Part shown: positions 11,460 to 23,178 of the stretch, in pieces | Numbering within the stretch: the stretch's first letter is position 1 | How the letters are laid out: every line of letters begins with the position of its first letter | Origin: Conus ventricosus | Lineage: Eukaryota > Mollusca > Gastropoda > Neogastropoda > Conidae | Assembly: GCA_018398815.1 (NCBI GenBank) | Contig: CM031603.1 | Span: 1,112,277 to 1,176,276, forward strand | Length of the DNA: 64,000 nucleotides | Reading direction: 5' to 3' | Translations under genes and position numbers: made by a program | The notes under the pieces: generated by a model | Told to the model about the DNA's origin: nothing | The model's input: the letters and a program-made list of their open reading frames with translations, nothing else | The model's database searches: none

Positions 11460-12343
11460 TGCGTGCGTGCGTGCGTGCGCGCGCATGCGTGCGTGCGTGC
11501 GTGTGTGTGTGTATGCGCGCGTGTGTGCGTGCGTGCGTGTGTGTGTGTGTGTGTGGACTTTATCGTCATCTTATTTCTTCTTTTTTTTTGTTTACATCAC
11601 TCTGTGTCGTCATCTTATTTCTTCTTTTTTTGTTTTTGTTTACATCACTCTGTCTTGTATTTCAGAGAGAAAGAGAGTGCAGGGGGTGGGAGGGGGGTGT
11701 CTTCTCCTATCTTTGTTTGGTATTGTTTTGCATTCTTTACATGGGATATTTTGTCTGTAAGAAGTATATAAAAAACAACATTTACAAAAAACCCTGATAA
11801 ATGGCAAGACCAAATGCACAAAATGCTACTGTCACAGCTCCCCAAACTTCACTACCACATACGTACGTACCTCTGGCAAGATGAGTAGACAGCTCATATT
11901 CGCACTAATGATTTGTCTGCGGTTAGAATGTTGTACAAGGAAGTAATTTTCACAGGTGCTGAAGCTTCAGCATTTTTCTGTTCTTTCTCCCCGAACCTGC
12001 TGCAAAGTATCTGTTGTTGTCCTTCAAAATGAAATGAAGTCTTATATTCAGGTACATGTTGACAACAAGGGCACTCAGTTAAAACAACGTATTCAGGAAA
12101 TGTAACACAGAAAATGATCTCACCTTTCTTCGTCTTTTGGAAAAGAAAAACACCGGAACCCCTTCTTTCGAGTATTATGACAGTTCGGCGCGGCGCACCA
12201 GTTGCCTCCTGCCTTACTCGCCATGTTGGACACGCGTGGAAAGATAGCCTGTGAAGGTGGGAGTGGCAGCATGGAATGTGCCAGCCATCTGGCTTCACTT
12301 TTCCGCGGAGTGAACCATCTTTCCGTAGGGCGAACTATCTTTG
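11156..12343. mobile_element. Non-autonomous inverted-repeat DNA transposon in the 51-bp satellite
   Basis: The ends are inverted repeats: CAAAGACTGTATGCC at the left, and CAAAGATAGTTCGCC reading inward from the right. Both continue into CTACGGAAAGA, a GGTTCACT block, a shared GTGAAGCC and CTGCCACTCCCAC, so imperfect pairing extends over roughly 110 bases. The flanks GTCTGAG (11149-11155 and 12344-12350) match exactly. Removing the element plus one flank restores a normal 58-bp satellite unit, so the insertion is younger than the array. The interior holds a long TG/CGTG microsatellite (about 11371-11556) and no recognisable transposase. The 7-bp duplication is unusual, so I do not assign a superfamily. 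Confidence 0.85.
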
Positions 12344-12825
12344 GTCTGAGTCACAATGCTGTCTGTACTCATTGTGAGGTGACATGGTAGGAACCTCTGA
12401 GTCACAATGCTGTCTGTACTCATTGTCAGGTGACATGCTAGGAACCTCTGCAGTCTGAGTCACAATGCTGTCTGTACTCATTGTCAGGTGGCATGGTAGG
12501 AACCTTTGAGTCACAATGCTGTCTGTACTCATTGTCAGGTGACATGCTAGGAACCTCGCAGTCTGAGTCACAATGCTGTCTGTACTCATTGTCAGGTGGC
12601 ATGGTAGGAACCTTTGAGTCACAATGCTGTCTGTACTCATTGTCAGGTGGCATGGTAGGAACTCTGAGTCACAATGCTGTCTGTACTCATTGTCAGGTGG
12701 CATGGTAGGAACCTCTGAGTCACAATGCTGTCTGTACTCATTGTGAGGTGGCATGGTAGGAACCTCTGAGTCACAACGCTGTCTTACTCATTGTCAGGTG
12801 ACATGCTAGGAACCTCTGCAGTAAT
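12344..12825. repeat. Satellite, 51/58-bp unit, ~9 copies (right part)
   Basis: This is the continuation of the array that ends at 11155, with the same unit, the same seven-base variant and the same TGAGTCA site in each unit. It ends in sequence unrelated to the unit near 12826. Confidence 0.95.
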
Positions 12826-12835
12826 CACAGTGGTC

Positions 12836-12945
12836 CAGGTGGATGTGACAAGGCAGTAGACATTCTCTATCATGTGAACAAGGCCAGTAGGAATTCTCTA
12901 CTCATTGTGAACAAGGCCTAAGGACATTCTCTACTCATTTTCTAT
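12836..12945. repeat. Short tandem repeat, about 35-bp unit, 3 copies
   Basis: Three diverged copies contain GAACAAGGCC and CATTCTCTACTCAT. Confidence 0.7.
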
Positions 12946-12974
12946 TTTGGTTGTTCTCTTCTTCTCTCTTGGCA

Positions 12975-13562
12975 TCACTTCAATGTGACGTGTTTCATCT
13001 GTTGCTTAAGTTGATGATCATACTTCAAAATGTGACGTGTTCATCTGTTGTTAAGTTGATGACATACCTTCCAAATGTGACGTGTTTCATCTTTGCTAAA
13101 GTTGATGATCATACCTTCCAAATGTGACGTGTTTCATCTGTTGCTAAAGTTGATGATCATACCTTCCAATAATGTGAGTGTTTCATCTGTTTGCTTAAAG
13201 TTGATGATCATCCTTCCAAAATGTGACGTGTTTCATCTGTTGCTTAAAGTTGATGATCATACCTTCCAAAATGTGACGTGTTTCATCTGTTGCTTAAAGT
13301 TGATGATCATACCTTCCAAAATGTGACGTGTTTCATCTGTTGCTTAAAGTTGATGATCATACCTTCCAAAATGTGACGTGTTTCATCTGTTGCTTAAAGT
13401 TGATGATCATACCTTCCAAAATGTGACGTGTTTCATCTGTTGCTTAAAGTTGATGATCATACCTTCCAAAATGTGAGTGTTTCATCTGTTGCTTAAAGTT
13501 GATGATCATACCTTCCAAAATGTGATGTGTTTCATCTGTTGCTTAAAGTTGATGATCATACA
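12975..13562. repeat. Satellite, 50-bp unit, ~12 copies
   Basis: The unit contains CCTTCCAAAATGTGACGTGT and TTCATCTGTTGCTTAAAGTT. Copies become more uniform from left to right. Each carries TGACGTG, a CRE-like bZIP half-site. Confidence 0.95.
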
Positions 13563-14094
13563 CAATTTATGACTGAAATGATATCTACAGCACCTTCTCC
13601 TTTCCATCCCACCAATGCCCTTCATCCAAGTGCCAGATGTTGTCATTGCATGTGAGTCTAAAAAGCAAATTGCTTCTCTTATTTTCTGGTTTACTTAACT
13701 CGTGTAATCTTGTCTCATGGTAAGGGAAGATTGTGGACAGGGAGGTTGAGGATGTACGGGGGTGGGGAGGGACTAAGATGGAGGATAGGGAGGGGCGATT
13801 TTGGATAGTGGTGTTTTGGATGGACAAACGAGCATGGATAGTGGTGTTTTGGATGGACAAACGAGCATGGATAGTGGTGTTTTGGATGGACAAGCGAGCG
13901 TAGACAGTTGATTTGGGGATTGGTGGAGGTGGGGAAAGACAGTAGTGAAGTTTTGTTTTGGAATGAAGATGATGATTTAGCTTGCACAGTGTTAGGCAGT
14001 CTGCTCCTTTGTAAATCTAAGACAAGCTTTACAAGACTGTGTCTAGTACTGTCTGTGCTTTGAGGTATTTATGTACCACAACAATGAGATGGAA

Positions 14095-14095
<1 letters not shown>
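13563..14095. other. No recognisable gene; holds a 33-bp triplicate
   Basis: Mostly unique sequence. At about 13803-13905 a 33-bp unit containing GATAGTGGTGTTTTGGATGG is present three times. The minus-strand frame over it is a repeat artefact. Confidence 0.55.

Positions 14096-14096
<1 letters not shown>

Positions 14097-14171
<75 letters not shown>
14097..14171. repeat. Compound TG/AG microsatellite
   Basis: (TG)n of about 20 repeats passes directly into (AG)n of about 16 repeats. The following 345 bases (14172-14516) show no gene. Confidence 0.95.
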
Positions 14172-14174
<3 letters not shown>

Positions 14175-14518
14175 CATTATAAAGTTATTTAAAGTATAAT
14201 GTTGACCATTATATTTCTTGTTGATATGACTGGCTATCTTATTCTGAATTTTGCAGTTGGGATTTTATGTGAAATTTTGTTGAGTCTGTGTTGTATCTAC
14301 AGACTGAGTGTTTTGAAACTTGTCACAGTAGCATTTCTGAGCCGTGTTAATTGTCTCCAGTCCTTCAACATACCGATGTCTGTGTTGAGAATGAAGACAA
14401 AGCTCTGAAATAAGATGCAGTTCACATCCTCATCTGTCGATATACCCTGTGACTTTGTCTCTCATGAATATGATATATTGCAAAGCAAAAAAAAAAAAAA
14501 GAATAAAATGTTAGTGTA

Positions 14519-16281
14519 CCGTAAAGTTCGGTCTATTGAGCGCACCTGTATATAAGCCGCACCCACTAAATTTTAAAAAAATCTGAACTTTTTCCACAAA
14601 TAAGCCGCACCGGTTTATAAGCCGCAGATATATACAATAAAAATAAAGTTCATATTATCGAATTTATTCAGTGTCATCATCGTCATGTCCGCTAAATCCA
14701 CTGGAGTCTTCTTCTTCGGTGTCGGAGTTGAACAGCACTAGTAGCGCTTCCTCCGCCATCTTGTCACTGACTTCAGCCTCGTTTTCACTGTCAATTTCCT
14801 CTTGAGGCAAGGTGAAGGTCGCTGCTGCTCCGTCGTCTGCTGCAGCACACAGTCCAGCCTTCCGAAAACCATTGATGATGGTGGACTGCTTTACTTTACC
14901 CCATGCGGTCAGGATCCACTGGCAGACTTGAGCAAAGCTTGCTCGTCGCAAGCGGCCAGTTTTGGTGAATGATTTTTTCCGCTGGTCATCCAAGTTTCCC
15001 ACTCAACACGCAGTGCCACTTTGAATGCACGATTGACACTGATGTCGAGTGGTTGCAAGTATTTCGTTGTGCCTCCTGGGATCACTGCTGGAATTGAGTT
15101 GGTCTTTCTGATAGCTTCTTTTACAGAGTCAGTTATGTGGGCCCTCATACTATCCAAAACCAGCATGGCCTTATTCCGGCGAAAGAACCCTCCTGGTCGC
15201 TTGCCGTAGCACTCTGTCAGCCATTCCTTCATTAAGGTTTCCTGCATCCACCCTTTCTTATTGACTTTTACGACGATTTCTTTTGGGAAATTTTCCTTTG
15301 GCATTGTAATCCGTTTAAAAATCACCATTGGTGGAAGCTTTTCTCCCGATGCTGTGCAGCTCAGAACACAAGTAAAGTGGGTTTTTTCATGACCAGTTGT
15401 TTTCAGCGTGACGGACGACTCTCCTTTTTTGTTTACAGTCCGACTGAGAGGCAAGTCAAAAGTCAAAGGGACTTCATCCATATTTATGATGTCTTGCGGA
15501 CCAATGAAATTCTCGGCTTTTATTTCCTGTGTGAAATTCCGAAAGTTTGTGAGTTTTTCTTCGAAGTCAGGAGGGAGTTTTTGACAGAGAGTTGTTCTTA
15601 CCCTAATGGATAGGCCTTTTCTCCTAAAAAATCTGAGACACCACGATGGCCCACCTTTGAAATCATCGATGTCCTTTTCTGCAGCGATTGTTCTTGCTTT
15701 CAGTCTGATCTGAACTGTGGAAACGCCTCGGCCATTTGCTCTCTGTGTGTTGACCCAGTCTTCGAGGTCGTTTTCTAATTCAGGCCATCTGCACTTCTTC
15801 CCTCTAAAGGGCCTTTGTCGTCTTCTTGCAATGAGACAGTTCTCCGCGCTGCTTCCTCCAACGTCATATCATCGATTCATTTATTCCGAGCTCCTGTGCT
15901 GCTGCTCGATTGCCTTTTTCGATGGCCAGGTCGATCGCCTTCAACTTGAAAGCTGCATCGTAGCATTTCGTCGCGTTTTCGGCATGATGAGGGTGTGTGC
16001 TTGAGCAAATGATCTGAATGTGTCAGTGTGTGCGGGTTTGATTTAAAAATGTGAGCAGTTAACACTGTAACAATGTGAACAGTTAACACTTTAACATGGC
16101 GCTCATCGAAAAATTCCATGAACAGTAAACACGATATGGTGAGTTACAGAGAAGCTAAAATAGACGAGGTGTAATGCTCCTGGAATCGGAAAAAATCCGC
16201 AAATAAGCCGCATCGTTGTTTAAGCCGCAGGGTTTTTAAGCTGGGGAAAAAAGTCGCGGCTTTTTAGTCCGAACTTTACGG
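14519..16281 (-). mobile_element. pogo/Tigger-type DNA transposon, decayed
   Basis: The ends are inverted: CCGTAAAGTTCGGTCTA at the left, and CCGTAAAGTTCGGACTA read inward from the right, one mismatch in 17. Each is flanked by TA, the target duplication of the Tc1/mariner superfamily. Inside the ends are several copies of a subterminal repeat, ATAAGCCGCA, three at the left and two or three at the right, likely transposase binding sites (inference). The interior carries a minus-strand DDE transposase with several breaks. Total length is about 1.76 kb, short but plausible for the group. Confidence 0.9.
14664..15985 (-). pseudogene. pogo-lineage DDE transposase, frameshifted
   Basis: This encoded the transposase of the surrounding element. 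An N-terminal helix-turn-helix region (YDAAFKLKAIDLAIEKGNR, about 15940) is followed by a DDE_1-type catalytic core. The acidic residues are visible in the segments MDEVPLTFD (about 15470), LVLDSMRAH (about 15160) and LQPLDISVN (about 15045). The C-terminus is acidic and ends DDDDTE, with the stop codon overlapping AATAAA. Breaks: an apparent one-base loss just after the ATG at 15985, an in-frame TGA after the helix-turn-helix that looks like CpG decay of an Arg codon, a one-base shift near 15800, and one A missing in a run near 14985. It also resembles the domesticated POGK and TIGD proteins, but the intact ends mark it as a transposon copy. Confidence 0.88.
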
Positions 16282-16465
16282 TACTTGTAATGGTTGAATT
16301 TTACGTCCTCATAGCGAATTTTTAGAAGTCCCCATAGCCTCTTAGCTGTAGGGGCAGTCAACTGTCAGAGGTTCACAGTGTCTAGGGCATGGCATGGAAG
16401 GCGGTGCCCATCCCTCTCCTTCTGCTGCGTTTAACCTTCCCTGAACTGAATCAGGTACTGTTCAG

Positions 16466-16775
16466 TGTGTTGCCAGAGAGCGTTTTTAAGCCAGAAAACC
16501 AGACACATGTCGGGTTTTCGAACTTATGGCTGTCATCTTTGCAGTGTTGCCAGAGAGTGTTTTTTATCTCAGAAAACCTGACTGATGTCTGGTTCGAACT
16601 TATGGCTGTCATCTTTGCAGTGTTGCCAGAGAGTGTTTTTTATGTCAGAAAACCTGACTGATGTCCTAGTTCGAACTTATGGCTGTCATCTTTGCAGTGT
16701 TGCCAGAGAGTGTTTTTATGTCAGAAAACCAGACTGATGTCTGGTTCGAACTTATGGCTGTCATCTTTGCAGGCA
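16466..16775. repeat. Minisatellite, about 77-bp unit, 4 copies
   Basis: The unit contains GTTGCCAGAGAGTGTTTTTT and TCGAACTTATGGCTGTCATC. The intervening 16284-16465 shows no gene. Confidence 0.88.
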
Positions 16776-16924
16776 AACGCTCTGACCTTTTGGCTACAAA
16801 CCCCTCCGTGTTGTACATAGTTTGAATCTTATCAGTATTTGTGGATTCAGTTTAACAGAAAGGCTGTGGATGGCATGGAGGGGGGACGGGGGGGGGTGGA
16901 GGGAAGTGTTTGGGTGGGGAGTGG

Positions 16925-16972
16925 GTTTCTTCTTCTTCTTCTTCCTAAAATACTGGTTCACTCAAAAACGAG
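16925..16972 (-). mobile_element. Very short LINE 3' end with (GAA)n tail
   Basis: Read on the minus strand, this is about 30 bases ending in GAGTGAACCAGTATTTTAGG followed by (GAA)n. The same 3' end recurs at 34738, 37480 and 42302. It is a severely 5'-truncated copy of the LINE family annotated at 37480-38930. Confidence 0.7.
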
Positions 16973-17159
16973 TAGTTTGTATAAATACAAACAGTTGCTT
17001 GTGTAACTGCTACGCCAAGTTTGAAGATTATTCAAAGTATATCAGTTTGTATGAAGACATGCAGTTGCTTGTATAAGTGCTGCGCCAAGTGCTGTGTTTT
17101 TGTGGATGCTTTTTGCAGTGGCTTGGAGAAGCAGCTTGTGGTGTGTCATTTCAGCGCAG

Positions 17160-17395
17160 CGCCAGAGGGAGGCGTCTTCATTCCTCGTCCAATCATTTCT
17201 GGGCCAGTCTTTCAGTGGTCAGATTGGACTGTCGTAATCCTCAGAGGAAGGCGTCTTCATTCCTCGTCCAATCATTTCAGCAGAGGAAGGCGTCTTCATT
17301 CCTCGCCAATCATTTCAGCAGAGGAAGGCGTCTTCATTCCTCTTCCAATCACTTCTGGGCCAGTCTTTCAGTGGTCAGATCGGACTGCCATAATC
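17160..17395. repeat. Short complex repeat, about 36- and 90-bp units
   Basis: GGCGTCTTCATTCCTCGTCC and AATCATTTC recur four times, and GGGCCAGTCTTTCAGTGGTC twice. Confidence 0.75.
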
Positions 17396-18737
17396 CTAGA
17401 GAGTGCTGTTGTGTCTGTTCATGTCTGAGTTCATATAACCTTCAATGTGCTTCCTGGGTCCACCTGCACCCAGACTCACAGAACAGTGGGTGGAACTATC
17501 AGAACACTGAAATGAAATTCTAGGTGCCTTTCAAAAACCCAGTTTCAGGGTTCATACCAAGCCCTGGAAGTCTGAAAAAAATGGAAAGGAGTTTTCCAGG
17601 GGTGGAAAACTCTTGAACAATGCTCTTCTTTCTTGCAGAGTCTGGAAAAGTCTGGAAATTTTTTGTGGATCATGACCTCACGTTTTTTTTTTCACGTTAA
17701 TTCTCAAAAGTATAAATTGATATCAGAAAAATTGAGCACATGCTTGCACATGTTTTCCAGTGTGTTGTGCATGTTGTCTGCTCTCAGTATTTTGTTAAAA
17801 AAAATCATTCAGAAGCCTGAAAAAGTATGGGGAAAAGTATGGAATTGTCTTTTGTTAAGCTGACAGGGACGCTGTAATTTTAGTCAGTGTCAACAAATTT
17901 TGGTGTGTGGCACTTCTAAAGGAAAAGAAAGAATCAGTTGTGTTATTTGAACTGTACACATCCAGTGAAGCACAAGTTCTGGTTGACCCATATTTCAAAG
18001 AGAGGTGATTGGATACCCCAGCCCACTGAACCTGTGTGCAGGTGGCCTTGTTGAAAGTCTGAACTTTTTAGGACAGTGATGGGTATGGGTCTGTCAAGAC
18101 GCACAGCAGCTGAACAGGGATGAACACCCTGAAAGCAGACGGCAAAGCCTGTGTGAAATGCATGGGTACTAGCAGACCTGCACCGTTTAGACCGTGTTGT
18201 GAAAGTGATGTCTGGCGAAGGATACTTTTGTGGTGGTTATTTGGGGACGTTCGGAAGACATCCCAGTGAACAGAGCAAAAACGGGTCGTTTCATTCCTTT
18301 TGCCAAGCTATGCGATTTTGAGTGTGTGGATGTACAGCCTATTTGTTGGATAATTGGAGAAATAAGAACAGCCAAATTTTGACATTTATTTGGCCTCTAC
18401 CTCCCTGTTCACCCCCTTTCCCCTCCACTGTTTTCCTTCCCTCCCCTTCATAACCGCCCTCACCTCCACCCCCCCACATCTGTGAACAACAGATTTCCAT
18501 ATGATGACATCTGCAGTTGTATCACAGCTCTGATGGTGTTATTTCCCCCCTTTGGGTTTTTTGGTCTCCCCCTTTTCCTTCAGGTGGTTGCTGTTCTGAC
18601 AGGTAGTCTCCCCTGTCCAATGACCTGCCTCCCTCATTCCACTGGTGTTAGGCAGGCAGGGAGATCGGCCTGTGCTGGAGGTGGCCCTGTGAAGGAAGGG
18701 GAGGGGTGGGGTGGGGGGATGAATGACACAGGAGTGT
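17396..18737. other. Stretch without a recognisable gene
   Basis: About 1.3 kb of mainly unique sequence with a pyrimidine-rich section near 18390-18480. Short open frames (for example around 18482-18742) have no recognisable motif. Confidence 0.45.
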
Positions 18738-18982
18738 CATGAAGGAAATGACCTCCACAAACCCATCAGACTTCACTGTGGTCTGAACCTGAAGTGAAAC
18801 ATGTCAGTGTTTGTTGCCATGAAGGAAATGACCTCCACAAAACCCATCAGACTTTTACTCTGGGCCGAACCTGAAGTGAAACATGTCGGTGTTTGTTGCC
18901 ATGAAGGAAATGACCTCCACAAACCCATCAGACTTCACTCTGGGCCGAACTGAAGTGAAACATGTCAGTGTTTGTTGCCAGT
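18738..18982. repeat. Minisatellite, 81-bp unit, 3 copies
   Basis: Three near-identical copies contain ATGAAGGAAATGACCTCCAC and GAAACATGTCAGTGTTTGTT. Confidence 0.92.
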
Positions 18983-20490
18983 CATGGATTGATTTCTGTT
19001 CTTCACATACATTTGTATGCCCCAGTAGTTAAACGCCATAAACAAGCATGAACTTGTTCTCATTCACACATCCGCTCACATTTGTACCTTCATCATTACA
19101 TGCTCATTTTAACTGTACTACCTTTTCATTTTGTTTGCCAGACCTTGTTCTGTTTTCTTACTCAGCTTTGGGTAGGATTCACTTAGAAGGCAAGAATCAA
19201 GGAGCCCAGCCTTCTGCTCTCCTGCGTATGAGGAGGGTATTGTTGACTGTATCAAAGTGACTCCTTTTTTGTTTTGTTGGTGGTGTTGCTGAAAGCTTGT
19301 CTATTCATTGGAACACAGTGGAATGTTTACTGGGAGGAGATGGGTTTAAACCCCTTCAGAATATCCTTTCATGTGTACCAGAAATTCCCTGATCTGAAAA
19401 ACATTTGAGGTTGAAGGTCTTCATCAGACAAGGGGACTGCTTGTAGGAAAGGCCTGTCTGTATCCGTTCATTTCATGGATGATAACCAGTTCCAGAAGGG
19501 ATCTTTGTTGTCGTTGTGAATGTCCAAGGGCAGTTAAGAGTGGAGACACCTGATTTAATGCTACAGGAGTTTCCCTCCTTGGTGTTGTGGGACAAACTGC
19601 CTGTGAACTAGTCACACTTGACACTTCTTTATGCTCCACTGCCGGTGGGTATGGTGTTCTTACTGTCAGTTGTTACTGCAGGCACAACCTGTAGAACTTT
19701 GCATAGCAAGTTGTGATCACACCTCATGTGTGTGGCATTGCTGTTCAGTGAAGACCCATCAGTTTTGACATTTGCCTGGGTTGTTTTTGTTTTTGTTGTT
19801 TTGGGTTTGTTTTGATAGAAGCCTTATTGAAGTTGTGAAACTTGTCATGAAATTTTCATCACATCTTTCTCTTCTTTTTAAAATGATTTTGAAACTCCTG
19901 AATGGAGGTGTACCCACTTTGTCTCATCGTTACGTTGTTAATGAAAAGATGTTTTACGTTCTGTTTATGTGTGTGTGCATGCGTGCCTGTATGAAGGAAT
20001 GACAGTGCATATGTGAGAGAGAAAATCACTAATGTTCTGTAAAAAGTGGGCAGAGGTAGAGTGATGTGAGGCGTGACGGTGTAACATTAGACTGACGGAC
20101 GGGCTGGTTACAACCAACCTAATTTTTACCACAGCATTTTTTTTTTAACATTTACTGTTGCTGTTTTGGTTGTTGTGTTATCAGTCACTGAATGAATTGA
20201 TTTGGATCATTTCTACTCGGTGAAATGTACAGAAACAGGCCGAGACTCGGTGTACACTTAGACAACCTGCCTCTCCAGCTTAGTCTTCCAGCCATGAACT
20301 CTAGGTTTTAGCTCATAAAGATTGATTCACATCTTTTGTGATGCATTTTTCTTATGCTTGTATTTTTGTCCAGTGTTGCTCTTGATTTTTTAAAAAAAAA
20401 AACATTTTTCAAGTTCAAAAAGTTCAATCCATACTGGGGTGTAAACTGCCAATGTATCTCATGAACGGAGTGTGGACCTGTGTTGTGCAT
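18983..20490. other. Stretch without a recognisable gene
   Basis: About 1.5 kb without tandem repeats. No convincing coding frame, splice pattern or RNA gene was found. It could be intron or intergenic DNA. Confidence 0.45.
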
Positions 20491-20494
20491 CTGT

Positions 20495-20604
20495 CTCCGT
20501 CTCTGTTTCAATTTGCTGTGGTCATTGACAGCCTGTTTCTGTTTCAATTTGCTGTGGTCATTGACAGCCTGTTTCTGTTTCAATTTGCTGTGGTCATTGA
20601 CAGC
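20495..20604. repeat. Tandem repeat, 36-bp unit, 3 copies
   Basis: Three almost identical copies contain CAATTTGCTGTGGTCATTGA and CAGCCTGTTTCTGTTT. Confidence 0.92.
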
Positions 20605-20724
20605 CGTAGGATGACAGCATCTGCTGCAGTTGTGTGTAGGGCTGTGTTGGCCTGTGTTGACATCTGGGGGTTGCAGCAAGGAATCAAGTCTGATCATTGA
20701 CAGGAGAAGGGGAGGCCATCAGAC

Positions 20725-21230
20725 CTGGGGTGACAGGAATAGTGACAGGCAAGCTCTCTGGCCAGTGAGTATGGTCAGTCACCAATGACAGGAATAGTGA
20801 CAGGCAAGCTCTCTGGCCAGTGGGTATGGTCAGTCACCAATGACAGAATAGTGACAGGCAAGCTCTCTGGCCAGTGAGTCATGGTCAGTCACCAGTGACA
20901 GGAATAGTGACAGGCAAGCTCACTGGCCAGTGAGTATGGTCAGTCACCAATGACAGGAATAGTCACAGGCAAGCTCTCTGGCCAGTGAGTCATGGTCAGT
21001 CACCAGTGACAGGAATAGTGACAGGCAAGCTCACTGGCCAGTGAGTATGGTCAGTCACCAGTGACAGGAATAGTGACAGGCAAGCTCTCTGGCCAGTGAG
21101 TATGGTCAGTCACCAGTGACAGGAACAGTGACAGGCAAGCTCTCTGGCCAGTGAGTATGGTCAGTCACCAGTGACAGGAATAGTGACAGGCAAGCTCTCT
21201 GGCCAGTGAGTCATGGTCAGTCACCAGTGC
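20725..21230. repeat. Satellite, 54-55-bp unit, 9 copies
   Basis: The unit contains GACAGGAATAGTGACAGGCA and AGCTCTCTGGCCAGTGAGT. Copies are highly uniform. A TCATGG/TATGG variant alternates in part of the array. Confidence 0.94.
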
Positions 21231-23178
21231 CAAGGTTAGACTAGGTAGGGCCAAAGGAAATGTGAAGTGAAAAATGTCCTTTTCCTTCTTCTGTCTCCAT
21301 TTTCAGTTTGCCAATGCCCCACCTCCCTTTCCTTTTTTTTTTTTTTAAATTAATTTTCCTTTCAAGAAAATATTGATAATATGGCCCACTGTTTTGCTTT
21401 TTTTTATTTTTTATTTTTGCCTCGGCTATTTAGAGTTTAACCAGAGTTGCAAATGAAGTAGTTGTTCTTCCGTTCTTTAGTGGAAGCACATTCAGTCTTC
21501 TGTGCTTTTGCAACATACGAAAATAATGTAGGAGATTTTATATCAAAGGTATGAATTTGCTGGTTTGCGTCAGTCATGCACATGCACTGATTGCCTGCCT
21601 TGTAGGAAGAGCTGTGCTGTGACTGCCAGTGTTCAGGTGTATAGTGTGAAACCAAGGTATTGTCAGGGCCAGGAAAAAAATGTCAGAGGGCTGTAGACAA
21701 ATGTCTTTGTGTGAATTGTATGTGTACATACTTGTACAGTGTTTTGAAGTGGAATTGTGTCCGCTCAAGTCCAGAGTTTTAAGTGTGTGATATTTGTAAA
21801 AAGCAGAAAAACATTCTCTTTCTCTTCACTGCTTTCTTTATGCTCTCTATCTCTCCTTGCTGTCTGTACAAAAGAGATGATATCTTTGACTGGCATATCT
21901 AAGGTCCATATTTTCATGTGTGTGTTTTTCCATATCCTGTTAGACATATTCAAGAAATGTCTTTTCTTTCTGTTGTGAATTGGATGTCATGGCCAGAGCA
22001 AATTTGTAGCATCAGTAACAACTCATGATCAAAAATGAAGACTACTGAACACCCAGAATGGAAATCCGTATGTTTTTGATAAGGCTTTTGAGACTGCCTG
22101 TTGGTTCTTCACCTGGAAGACCCAACACCTGTCCATCAGTGGTCGGCAATGCAGACGCTTGTGGTTTATTCAGTTTTTGTTGTTGTTTTCCCTTATTTTC
22201 ACTATCTGTTGTGTGTGATGTCTTTTCTCCATCACCAACTGTTTCTTATTCTTTCAAATTCATTTCATTATCCTACCCTCCCATTTGTTAAAAGGGATGA
22301 ATAAAAGCATATCTTACACATGTATACATATACCGCCATTTGTTCCAGATTGTACCGTCATTTTGCTTCAGGTTATACTTTTGTATAATGTCCGTTTGTC
22401 CTCGGCCTTGTGGCTCTTACTGTGTTATTTCAACCTTAAAGCCATTACAGTCTGAAATTTTACACACATACATGAGTTTTGGTTTGTTTGATTGGTTGTT
22501 TTTTTATTATAAGTTCTGTGATTATTTGTTTTCAAGTGGGGTTTTGGTTGACTTATTAAGTTTTGTACTTTAGAAAATTTGTTTTCTGTGTGCGTATGTA
22601 TTGGTAATACTTTCTCCCAACATTTCGGTGCAGTTGTTTGTGAATTATTTTGATGTGAATTATTTTGATTTTTCTTTGCCAGTGTGACGAAGGTCGCTTG
22701 CATTATAATTGAGAAATCATCTACAAATTAGGTAGTTGTAAGCTGTGGTTATGAGATGGGTGAAAAACAGAACAGCAGAGGAGAAGAGTGAGCACTGAGC
22801 ATTACAAGTTGTACTGGCATGATAGCAGCATTACTTCTACAGAGTGAAGCAAGAGTGTCAATGATGAAATGTATAAAGTGTGTCCACCTGAAGACATTGA
22901 TCTTCTGTTTCAAAATGTCCAGAACATTGAGTGTGCTCATGTCTGTGGGTGAATGTGTGCGTGGGTGTAAGTGTGTGTATGTATTTCTGCTCCTTCCGTC
23001 TTATCTTATGTTGTTCACTCTGATTGGGTAAATTTGGCAGATTTAATGAGGACAAGTCTTCTGCACACTGATGCTGACTTACATAGTGAAATGCAAATGA
23101 ATGCACAAAAACAAGGTGCAAAGGAACGCTTGTTCCACCTTTCCTGTGCGTAGCTAACGATTTTTGCATGTCATTCCT
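21231..23178. other. Stretch without a recognisable gene
   Basis: Nearly 2 kb of AT-rich, mostly unique sequence. The frames are short and free of motifs I recognise, and there is no RNA gene. Confidence 0.45.

Noticed and set aside
11894..12298. Minus-strand frame of 134 codons inside the inverted-repeat element
   Set aside because: No recognisable transposase motif; it overlaps the terminal inverted repeat.
18482..18742. Possible coding exon on the plus strand
   Set aside because: No motif, weak borders and pyrimidine-rich flanks; nothing supports it beyond an open frame.
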